Shown: positions 45,428-52,916 of the stretch, in pieces
Numbering within the stretch: position 1 is the first letter of the stretch
How the letters are laid out: each line of letters starts with the position of its first letter
Origin: Ruegeria arenilitoris
GTDB lineage: Bacteria > Pseudomonadota > Alphaproteobacteria > Rhodobacterales > Rhodobacteraceae
Direction of reading: 5' to 3'
Length of the DNA stretch: 64,000 nt
Assembly (NCBI RefSeq): GCF_013031355.1
Contig: NZ_WPZO01000005.1
Coordinates: forward strand, 186,001-250,000
Notes under the pieces: model-generated
The model's input: the letters and a program-made list of their open reading frames with translations, nothing else
Told to the model about the DNA's origin: nothing
The model's database searches: none
Translations under genes and position numbers: made by a program

Positions 45428-47851
45428 ATGTATTCAAATGTTCAGAAGACTTCGCTTAAACTTGGTTCCGAGATGGCGCAGGATGCGGCGGCGGTTCAGG
45501 ACCGGACGTTTGATATCGTAACCCGGGCGCTGGACCAGTCGGGCGTCCAGTGGCACCTGCTGGCCCGATCGGCCCGGTTGCAGTCGGAAAAGATCGCCGA
45601 AACCCATTCGGAACGCACCCGGGATCTGATGCAGGGGTTTGCCGATGCAACCCAACGCCTTATGCGGTCGCACTCCATGGCGAAAGACTGGGCGAGCTAC
45701 CTGAAGGACGCCTCGCAACGGGTGGTGCTGACCATGGACGCGCTGCGCGAACGCGGCGACGTGTTTCTGGAGCACGAGGCCGCGGGTTGCCCTCCGGTGC
45801 TGGCTTATGACTACGAGGTCATCGTTGATGGGAAGACCCTGAAACGCGCCTGCAATTACCAACTGCTGCGCATCCTGCCGCCAAAGGGCGTGACGGTGGA
45901 TGGCAAAAAACGTCCCTATATCATCATCGATCCGCGGGCGGGACACGGCGGCGGGATTGGGGGCTTCAAACCCGACAGCCAGGTGGGCGTTGCCCTGTCC
46001 AAGGGGCATCCCGTTTATTTCGTCAGTTTCGGACGTGACCCGGTGCCCGGCCAAACCCTTGCCGATGTCATGCATGCCGAGGCTGGTTTTGTCCGCACCG
46101 TGCGGGCGCGCCACCCGAACAGCCCGCAGCCCGTGGTGACGGGAAACTGTCAGGGCGGGTGGGCGACCTTGCTGATGGCCGCCTGCAATCCGGACCTGAC
46201 CGGGCCGTTGATCCTGAACGGCGCGCCGGTCGCACCTTGGTCTAGTGAGGTGGGTGAAAACCCGATGCGGTATAACGCTGGCGTTTTGGGGGGCACGTGG
46301 CAGCCGATGCTCTGGTCCGATCTGGGTGCGGGCAAGTTCGACGGCGCCAATCTGGTGATGAACTTCGAACAACTGAACCCCAGCCGGAACTATTTCGGCA
46401 AGTATTTCGACCTCTACCGCGATCCCGAAGCGGGCTGGAAACGCTTCATCGATTTCGAACGCTGGTGGGGTGGCTATTTCATTCTGAACGAGGCTGAAAT
46501 CCACTGGATCGTCGAGCAGCTGTTTGTCGGCAACCGGCTGGTCAAGAACACAGCGCAGCTGGAACCCGGCGTGCCGGTGGACATCAAGGCCATCGAAGGC
46601 CCGATCTTTGTCTTTGCCAGCCAAGGCGACAACATCACCCCACCGCAGCAGGCGCTGAACTGGATTGCGGCAACCTATGCGGACGAAGAGGAAATCCGCC
46701 TGCGCGGGCAGCGGATCATCTACATGCTGCATGACGAGGTTGGCCATCTGGGCATCTTCGTCTCGTCCAAGGTGGCGCGGAAGGAACATACCGAGTTGGC
46801 CTCGACCCTAGAGACGGTCGAGGCGATGGCGCCGGGCCTCTACGAGATGGTGATCGAGAACATCGAAGGCGAAGGTCAGGACAAGCGGTTCGAGGTCCGG
46901 TTCCATGACCGTACCCTGGAAGATGTGGCCGCGCTTGATGATGGTCAGGAGGATGAGGCCAGCTTTGCCGCCGTGGCGCATATGTCCGAGGTGCAGGCCA
47001 ACGTCTATGAAACCTTCGGGCGTCCGGTTGTGCGGTCCCTGTCCACACCGATGGGGGCGAAAGTCCTGCGTGACCTTCATCCGTTGCGCGTGCAGCGGGC
47101 TGCAATGTCGTCTGCGAACCCGGTTATGAAAGGTGTGGAGCATCTGGCCGACACCGTGCGCGAACAGCGCGACACCGCCGCGCCGGATAATCCGTTCCTT
47201 GAGCTTGAGAAACTGACCGCCGACTGGATCGAGCAGGTCATGGATCTGAACCGGGACCTGCGCGATGCGTGGTATGAGGCCACGTTCTTTACCCTCTGGG
47301 GCGGGCCTTTGGCGACGTGGTTCGGTAAGAAATACGCGGCACACCGCACTTTGCCCTATCCCGAATCCCTGCGTTCCTTGCCTCAGGTCGAAGCTGCGCT
47401 GGCGCATATGAAGCAGGGTGGGTTGGCTGAAGCGGTGATCCGTCTGCTGCTTCTGCTGGGTGTCAGCAATCAGAGCTTCCGGGCCGAGATTCTGCACCGC
47501 TGGGCGCATGTTTTTAGGAATGAGGCGCCCTTCAAGACTCTGACCGTCGACCAACGCCAGCGGATGTTGCGCGAACAGACCGTGATCGTGACTTTTGATG
47601 AACAAGGCGCGATGGACTCGTTGCCCGATCTGCTGCCGCGTGCCGCTGACAGAAAGCAGGCCGTCGATCTGATCAAGCGTATTCTGGGCGATATCCCGAA
47701 CCCGTCGCCCGAACTTGTAGAGATGGCGCAGGCGCTGTACGAGACACTCGATCTTGCTGAGATTGAAAAGAAATCCGATGCCCCGGCCAAACCTGCCCCC
47801 AAATCCCGGGCGCGCAAGGCTGCTGCAGTGAACAAGGCCAAGCCGCAATGA
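45428..47851 (+). CDS. DUF3141 protein, PHA-synthase-like alpha/beta hydrolase
   Basis: 807 residues. Residues 1-115 are a helical, phasin-like region. Residues 115-470 form an alpha/beta hydrolase-like domain with the lipase-box-like TGNCQGGW (Cys241), Asp401 in QGDNITPP and His440 in EVGHLGIF, the order, Cys nucleophile and spacing seen in PHA synthases (C. necator Cys319-Asp480-His508). Residues 500-780 are helical with no known motif, and the C-terminus is Lys/Ala/Pro-rich (KPAPKSRARKAAAVNKAKPQ), like DNA- or granule-binding tails. It overlaps the MaoC-Pta gene by ATGA. Commonly found beside pta-ackA in alphaproteobacteria. The function is unproven; a role in PHB or acetyl-CoA/acyl-phosphate metabolism is inferred. 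Confidence 0.8.
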   Translation: MYSNVQKTSLKLGSEMAQDAAAVQDRTFDIVTRALDQSGVQWHLLARSARLQSEKIAETHSERTRDLMQGFADATQRLMRSHSMAKDWASYLKDASQRVVLTMDALRERGDVFLEHEAAGCPPVLAYDYEVIVDGKTLKRACNYQLLRILPPKGVTVDGKKRPYIIIDPRAGHGGGIGGFKPDSQVGVALSKGHPVYFVSFGRDPVPGQTLADVMHAEAGFVRTVRARHPNSPQPVVTGNCQGGWATLLMAACNPDLTGPLILNGAPVAPWSSEVGENPMRYNAGVLGGTWQPMLWSDLGAGKFDGANLVMNFEQLNPSRNYFGKYFDLYRDPEAGWKRFIDFERWWGGYFILNEAEIHWIVEQLFVGNRLVKNTAQLEPGVPVDIKAIEGPIFVFASQGDNITPPQQALNWIAATYADEEEIRLRGQRIIYMLHDEVGHLGIFVSSKVARKEHTELASTLETVEAMAPGLYEMVIENIEGEGQDKRFEVRFHDRTLEDVAALDDGQEDEASFAAVAHMSEVQANVYETFGRPVVRSLSTPMGAKVLRDLHPLRVQRAAMSSANPVMKGVEHLADTVREQRDTAAPDNPFLELEKLTADWIEQVMDLNRDLRDAWYEATFFTLWGGPLATWFGKKYAAHRTLPYPESLRSLPQVEAALAHMKQGGLAEAVIRLLLLLGVSNQSFRAEILHRWAHVFRNEAPFKTLTVDQRQRMLREQTVIVTFDEQGAMDSLPDLLPRAADRKQAVDLIKRILGDIPNPSPELVEMAQALYETLDLAEIEKKSDAPAKPAPKSRARKAAAVNKAKPQ

Positions 47852-49242
47852 AGATAGAAGAAAACCGCACTTACGCGCAGGTCGAGGTTGGGGACGAAGC
47901 ACAGGTGACGCGCTTGTGCACAATTGATGACCTTTATGCTTTTGCCTCGGCCTCGGGCGACCACAACCCGTTGCATTTGGCCGCCTACGACGGTGATGGG
48001 GACGGCCGCCCCGAGGCGATTGCACCGGCCCTGTGGCCAGCCGGTCTGATCGCGGCTGTCCTGGGCAATATCCTGCCCGGCGCGGGAACGCAGACCCGTT
48101 GGGCGAACTTGTCCTTCCACCTTCCCGTGATTGCGGGCGACGAGGTCACCGCCTTTGTCACCGTGACTGAAAAGCGCGCGGATGGCGACTTGCTATGTGC
48201 CGCCGAAGTGCGCCGGGTTGGTGATAACGCGCTGGTCCTCAGCGGCGAGGTGCAGGTCACGCCGCCGGCCAAACATTTGGCCTTCGACTCGGTTGAGGTG
48301 CCCGGCCTGATCGTTCAGCGCCACCGTCACTTCGACGCGTTGATCGCAAAGGCCGAGCCGATGGACCCGATGCCTACAGCTGTCGTAGCGCCGGAAGAGC
48401 CGAACTCGTTGGGCGGTGCGTTGCTGGGCAAGGACAAGGGCATCATCACGCCGATCCTGTTGGGCGACCCGGACAAGATCGCCGCAGCGGCGGCGGAGCT
48501 GGGTGCTGATCTGTCGGGGATCGAAATCATTGAAGCCAACAGCCACGAGATCGCCGCCCATCGCTCAGTTGACCTTATTGTTGAAGGCAAAGCAGAGACC
48601 CTGATGAAGGGACATCTGCATACGGATGTGCTGCTGCACGCGGTTTTGCGCCGCGACAGAGGGCTGCGAACGGGGCGGCGCCTGTCACATGTGTTCGTGA
48701 TGGACGTTCCGGGCATGTCGCGTCCGATCATGGTGACGGACGCGGCGGTCAACATCGCCCCCGATTTGGAAACCAAAGCCGATATCGTGCAAAACGCCAT
48801 CCATCTGGCGCATTCCATCGGGATCGAAACGCCCAAGGTTGGCGTGTTGTCGGCAGTTGAAACGATCAACCCGCATATGCCTTCGTCCGTGGATGCGGCG
48901 TTGCTGTCGAAAATGGCCGAGCGCGGTCAGATCACCGGCGGTCTGGTCGATGGCCCCTTGGCGATGGACAACGCGGTGGACCTGAACGCGGCGCGCACCA
49001 AGGGCATCACCTCCGAGGTGGCCGGCGCGGCGGATATTCTGGTGGCTCCGAATATCGAGGCGGGCAACATGGTGGCGAAACAGCTGACCTATATCTCGCA
49101 CGCCGAGGCAGCGGGGATCGTTGTCGGTGCCACCGTACCGATCATTCTGACATCGCGGGCGGATGATGACGCGTCGCGGCTGGCCTCTTGCGCGGTGGCG
49201 GCACTGCATGCGCAGGCGAATAAAGGTAAAATCCATGGCTGA
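47848..49242 (+). CDS. Bifunctional MaoC-like hydratase / phosphate acetyltransferase
   Basis: 464 residues. Residues 1-145 are a hot-dog MaoC-type enoyl-CoA hydratase domain with the motif FASASGDHNPLHL (catalytic Asp/His). Residues 160-464 form a phosphate acetyl/butyryltransferase domain (LSHVFVMDVPGMSRPIMVTDAAVNIAPD; GPLAMDNAVDL; ISHAEAAGIVVGATVPIILTSRAD). It would make acyl phosphate from acyl-CoA, feeding the acetate kinase whose gene overlaps its end by eight bases. The fusion suggests a link between short-chain acyl-CoA metabolism and acyl phosphate. The start overlaps the DUF3141 stop. Confidence 0.87.
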   Translation: MKIEENRTYAQVEVGDEAQVTRLCTIDDLYAFASASGDHNPLHLAAYDGDGDGRPEAIAPALWPAGLIAAVLGNILPGAGTQTRWANLSFHLPVIAGDEVTAFVTVTEKRADGDLLCAAEVRRVGDNALVLSGEVQVTPPAKHLAFDSVEVPGLIVQRHRHFDALIAKAEPMDPMPTAVVAPEEPNSLGGALLGKDKGIITPILLGDPDKIAAAAAELGADLSGIEIIEANSHEIAAHRSVDLIVEGKAETLMKGHLHTDVLLHAVLRRDRGLRTGRRLSHVFVMDVPGMSRPIMVTDAAVNIAPDLETKADIVQNAIHLAHSIGIETPKVGVLSAVETINPHMPSSVDAALLSKMAERGQITGGLVDGPLAMDNAVDLNAARTKGITSEVAGAADILVAPNIEAGNMVAKQLTYISHAEAAGIVVGATVPIILTSRADDDASRLASCAVAALHAQANKGKIHG

Positions 49243-50404
49243 CTACGTTCTGGCGCTGAATGCCGGGTCTTCTTCTCTGAAATTTGGACTGTACGAACTG
49301 GTCGAAGGCAACCGCCCCAGCATGCGCTGGCATGGCCAGATCGAACGCTTGGGCGACGCACCGCGGTTGCTGGCGCAATCTGCCGGAGGGCGCTCGGTCA
49401 ACCAGCCGCTGACCAATGCCAAGAGCCATGATGAGGCCATCCAGGCCTTTTTGGACATGGCGCAAGAGTATTTGCCGAGCATCAACATCCGCGCCATCGG
49501 CCATCGGGTCGTTCATGGTGGCACGGTGTATTCTGAGCCTGTTGTGATCGATGAAAAGGTCATGGATACGCTGTCCGGGTTCATCCCTTTTGCGCCGCTG
49601 CACCAACCCTACAGCCTGGCCGGTATCCGTGCCGCCAGCGCGGCATTTCCCGACACCGTTCAGGTCGCCTGTTTCGATACCGCGTTCCATCGGACGCACC
49701 CTTGGGTCAACGATACCTTCGCCCTGCCGCAAGGTTATTATGAAAAAGGCGTGCGTCGTTACGGCTTTCACGGTCTGAGCTACGACTATATCTCGCAGAA
49801 ACTGAAAGAGATCGCCCCGGGGTTGTACGACGGTCGCGTGGTCATCGCGCATCTGGGCAACGGGGCCTCGATGTGTGCGGTATCGGGCGGCCGGGCCGTG
49901 GCTTCGACTATGGGCTTTTCCGCGCTGGACGGGTTGCCGATGGGAACCCGCAGCGGTCAGTTGGACCCCGGCGTCGTGCTTTACATGATGCAGCAGGAAG
50001 GCATGAGCGCGGACGAAATCGCCGAAATGCTCTATCGCAAGTCCGGCATGCTTGGCCTGTCGGGTATCTCGTCCGATATGCGTACCCTGTTGGCCGCTGA
50101 CACGCCCGACGCACGCAAGGCCATAGACTACTATGTGTTCCGCATCCGCCGCGAACTGGGCGCGCTCTCCGCTGCGCTGGAAGGGATCGACGCGCTGGTC
50201 TTTACCGGGGGGGTCGGTGAGAACTCGGCCCAAATCCGTCAACTGGTGTGTGACGGGATGCGCTGGATTGGGATTGATATGGACCACAACCGAAATGCCG
50301 ATGGCGGCACGGTGCTGTCGACCGATTTCAGCCGCGTTCGCATCCTGGCGATCCCCACGAACGAAGAGATGGTTATCGCCCGCGCCGCAGCACAGATTAT
50401 GTAA
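49235..50404 (+). CDS. ackA: Acetate (or propionate/butyrate) kinase
   Basis: 389 residues, ASKHA fold: LALNAGSSSLKFGLYEL at the start, HRVVHGG, CFDTAFHRTHPWVNDTFALP, GNGASMCAV and GGVGENSAQIR. It interconverts acyl phosphate plus ADP with carboxylate plus ATP. ATG 49235 begins at the conserved N-terminus and overlaps the pta gene by eight bases, so the two are translated in sequence. Substrate could be acetate or another short acid. Confidence 0.9.
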   Translation: MADYVLALNAGSSSLKFGLYELVEGNRPSMRWHGQIERLGDAPRLLAQSAGGRSVNQPLTNAKSHDEAIQAFLDMAQEYLPSINIRAIGHRVVHGGTVYSEPVVIDEKVMDTLSGFIPFAPLHQPYSLAGIRAASAAFPDTVQVACFDTAFHRTHPWVNDTFALPQGYYEKGVRRYGFHGLSYDYISQKLKEIAPGLYDGRVVIAHLGNGASMCAVSGGRAVASTMGFSALDGLPMGTRSGQLDPGVVLYMMQQEGMSADEIAEMLYRKSGMLGLSGISSDMRTLLAADTPDARKAIDYYVFRIRRELGALSAALEGIDALVFTGGVGENSAQIRQLVCDGMRWIGIDMDHNRNADGGTVLSTDFSRVRILAIPTNEEMVIARAAAQIM

Positions 50405-50407
50405 CCG

Positions 50408-50881
50408 CTATTGGTCCGGCTTGTTTTTTCGCCGCCGGGCGTATCGGACCAACGTCCCCAGGATCGCGCTGATGACATCGGGCGTCAGTGCGCCCAGCGG
50501 GTCGCGCCGGAGACCCGCTACGGTGCCGCGCACCTCGGACAGAGTGTCTGTGACCTCGGTTTCGATGTCCTGCAAGGCCATGTCGCGCAGCTCGACCGCT
50601 GCCGTTGTATCGGCCTGCGCGTTCTGCGTGTTGGCCAAAAGGGCAAGGATCAGCGCCAGCAGCAGATTGGCCCCGGCCATGATCAGCGCGGCGAGTGGTT
50701 TAGACAGGCTTGCCGACAGCCAGAAGAACCCGGCCACGTTCAGCATGATGACCGCCAGACCAACGGCCAGCCCGGCTGCGGCGTAGAAACCGGTGCGACG
50801 CGCCGCCACCGCGACATGGCGTTGTGCGATCAGCCGTTCGGCGCGCAGTACGATTGAAATATTGCGGGAAATGCGGCTCAT
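50408..50881 (-). CDS. Phage-holin-like (DUF1469 type) small membrane protein
   Basis: 157 residues: a basic N-terminal helix, two membrane segments (TGFYAAAGLAVGLAVIMLNVAGFFWLSA and PLAALIMAGANLLLALILALLA) and a long amphipathic C-terminal tail ending in Arg/Lys. This matches the Phage_holin_3_6/DUF1469 group of chromosomal membrane proteins. There are no other phage genes nearby, so it is a house-keeping membrane protein. It is followed upstream by a second small protein gene on the same strand, ten bases away. Confidence 0.7.
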   Translation of the reverse strand: MSRISRNISIVLRAERLIAQRHVAVAARRTGFYAAAGLAVGLAVIMLNVAGFFWLSASLSKPLAALIMAGANLLLALILALLANTQNAQADTTAAVELRDMALQDIETEVTDTLSEVRGTVAGLRRDPLGALTPDVISAILGTLVRYARRRKNKPDQ

Positions 50882-50891
50882 GATCGGGCTC

Positions 50892-51149
50892 CTACCGGGA
50901 CCGGCCTAGCAAATAGCCAAGCGTGAAAATACCAAGCGCAAACAGGATCGGCCGTTTGTGCGGCAGGTCTTCCAACTCGGTCAGGGCTTCTTCCAGCTGT
51001 CCGGACCAGTTGTCGAAGTTTTCGGCAATTCTGTCGGCAACCGAGTCATTTGGCTCTGGCTCGGAGGTCTGATTGCTGGCTGCGGATTGCTCGGCCAGTT
51101 GGCGGCGCAGATCGGCGACCTGGGCTTCAAGCTCGGCTTTCGTGACCAT
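50892..51149 (-). CDS. Small tail-anchored protein with coiled-coil start
   Basis: 85 residues. Residues 1-22 form a Leu-rich coiled coil (ELEAQVADLRRQLAEQ), then an acidic linker, an amphipathic helix, and a C-terminal membrane segment RPILFALGIFTLGYLLGRSR. The layout recalls ribosome-hibernation/ElaB-like tail-anchored proteins but no family is certain. Paired with the holin-like gene, ten bases apart. Confidence 0.65.
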   Translation of the reverse strand: MVTKAELEAQVADLRRQLAEQSAASNQTSEPEPNDSVADRIAENFDNWSGQLEEALTELEDLPHKRPILFALGIFTLGYLLGRSR

Positions 51150-51263
51150 GGAACCGGTCCTCTTGCAATGGGTGCGCGTGGGTTGAGGCTAACACCCCAA
51201 CCCCCGGCTTCAAGGACCATGTTAATGCGCTTTTCCGGTTTAGGAAAAGGGACTTATCTTTTT

Positions 51264-51935
51264 TCAGGAATAGTAGTCCGCAACCAGAAGGAAATCGGGT
51301 TCGGCATCTTCTTCGATGGTGGCGAAACGCGGGATCGGATCTTCGAACACGTTATCGGTACGGTCGTCATTGACGGTCGACACCTCTCCGATCAGGCAAT
51401 CGCCCTTTTCAGCCCAAAACGCGTGCCAGATGCCGGGCATCAGGGTGACGCTTTCGCCCGGTTTCAGGCGCAGCAACTCGCCAGGTTTGATGGAGACCGG
51501 GCAGCCATCGCTGGGCACGACAACGGGGTTGTCACGGTCTATGCCACCTTCGGCGTCCGAGGCATAGATTTCCATCACCAGATCGCCGCCGCCCCGGTTG
51601 ATGATATCCTCGGCCTTGATGATATGGCGGTGCATCGGCGACAGCTGTTTGTCGCGCGAGACCAGCAGCTTTTCCGCATAGAGCATTCCCCGGCCATTGT
51701 TCAAGTCGCCCACATCGCCGTTGCGCAGGGTGAACAGAAACAGGCCAAGCTCGTCAAAGCGGCCCTGCCCGTAATCGGTGATGTCCCAGCCCAGCCCGCG
51801 TTCGCGAATGCCAACGGCTTTTTCACTGCGCATCTGATCGGGGGACCAGTTCGCAAAGGGTGGCAGCACCGCACCGAACGAGCGGATAAAGGCCTCGGCC
51901 TCGGTCTTGATGGCGTTGATGTCGGATCGTTTCAT
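51264..51935 (-). CDS. D-lyxose ketol-isomerase (D-mannose isomerase type)
   Basis: 223 residues, cupin fold with metal ligands in SPMHRHIIKAEDIINRGGG (His, His, Glu) and a late His in LMPGIWHAFWAEKGDCLIGEVSTVND. The family isomerises D-lyxose to D-xylulose and D-mannose to D-fructose. Together with the upstream PfkB kinase gene (16-base gap) this gives a route from mannose or lyxose to a phosphorylated ketose. It is the last gene of the minus-strand arm of the sugar island. Confidence 0.85.
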   Translation of the reverse strand: MKRSDINAIKTEAEAFIRSFGAVLPPFANWSPDQMRSEKAVGIRERGLGWDITDYGQGRFDELGLFLFTLRNGDVGDLNNGRGMLYAEKLLVSRDKQLSPMHRHIIKAEDIINRGGGDLVMEIYASDAEGGIDRDNPVVVPSDGCPVSIKPGELLRLKPGESVTLMPGIWHAFWAEKGDCLIGEVSTVNDDRTDNVFEDPIPRFATIEEDAEPDFLLVADYYS

Positions 51936-51951
51936 GTCTGTCTCTTATGGG

Positions 51952-52878
51952 TCAAAGCTCGTGCGCCCAGGGCGGGTTGGCCCCGGCGCGGGATACGGTG
52001 ACGGCAGCAACCTCGGCCCCTTTGGAAAGGGCTGCGCGCAATTGGTCAGGGGTCAGGGCGCGTAGGGCGGGTTTGCTCAGGTGGCCCGCGTCTTCGAGTT
52101 GGGCCAGAACGCCGGCGTTGAAGGTATCGCCTGCACCAACCGTATCGACCACCTCGACCGGTTGGACAGGAACCGAGGTCTCGGACCCATCCGCCAGATA
52201 GCCCGATGCGCCGTCGCTGCCGCGGGTGACGATGACAACGGCTGGCCCTGCCTGCAGCAGCAAAGGCACTTTCTCGGCGATGGTTTCGGGGCCGGGCACG
52301 ATCCAGTCCAGATCCTCATCCGAGACCTTCACGATATCCGCCTGCGCGATCATCCGGTTTAGCCGGGTGCGATAGCGGGTCTGGTCCTTGATGAAATCCG
52401 GCCGGATATTCGGGTCGATCATCACTGCCCGATCCGCCCCATGCCGGTCCAGCAGCGCCGCATAGGCGTCGGCGCAGGGTTCACAGGCCAGGCTGATCCC
52501 GCCGAAATACAGGGCTGATACGGCGGGCAACTGGCTGGGCATATCCTCGGGCATCAACATCCGCCCGGCCGAGTTTTCATCCATGAAGCTGTAGGACGCG
52601 TGCCCGTCCTTCAGCCGCACAAAGGCCAGCGTTGTCGGGCGGTCCGAGCGGATCACATGGCTGCCGTCCACATGGCTGGCCTGTAGGGCGTCGGCCAATT
52701 GTTCCCCGAACATATCCGAAGACAGCCCCGTCAGCAGTCCGGCCGGAGCCCCCAGCCGCCCCAGCGCAACGGCCGTGTTGAAAATGGCGCCGCCTGAATG
52801 GGGAACAAACCCTTCTCCGCCCGAAACGGTCGGGGTGGGGATCATGTCGATCAGGGCTTCACCGCAGCATAGGATCAT
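51952..52878 (-). CDS. PfkB family sugar kinase, probable fructokinase
   Basis: 308 residues from ATG 52878, which has AAAGG eight bases upstream and begins the usual MILCCGEALIDMIP; an ATG at 52899 has no ribosome site. PfkB signatures: GGAIFNTAVALGRLG near residue 25, and the C-terminal VDTVGAGDTFNAGVLA with the catalytic Asp. The ATP-binding VSDEDLDWI and TRGSDGASGY segments are present. Fructose is the best guess from context. A LacI-type palindrome (52945-52960) sits upstream, inside the end of the previous gene. Confidence 0.85.
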   Translation of the reverse strand: MILCCGEALIDMIPTPTVSGGEGFVPHSGGAIFNTAVALGRLGAPAGLLTGLSSDMFGEQLADALQASHVDGSHVIRSDRPTTLAFVRLKDGHASYSFMDENSAGRMLMPEDMPSQLPAVSALYFGGISLACEPCADAYAALLDRHGADRAVMIDPNIRPDFIKDQTRYRTRLNRMIAQADIVKVSDEDLDWIVPGPETIAEKVPLLLQAGPAVVIVTRGSDGASGYLADGSETSVPVQPVEVVDTVGAGDTFNAGVLAQLEDAGHLSKPALRALTPDQLRAALSKGAEVAAVTVSRAGANPPWAHEL

Positions 52879-52916
52879 GCCGGGACCTTTCTGTTTCATG
52901 GGATCAAGCGCGTATT

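Noticed and set aside
50408-50881. Holin-like gene as sign of a prophage
   Set aside because: No phage structural, integrase or lysis genes nearby; DUF1469-type proteins are common chromosomal membrane proteins.
52879-52899. Upstream ATG at 52899 as the PfkB start
   Set aside because: No ribosome site precedes it, while the ATG at 52878 has AAAGG at proper distance and begins the family N-terminus.
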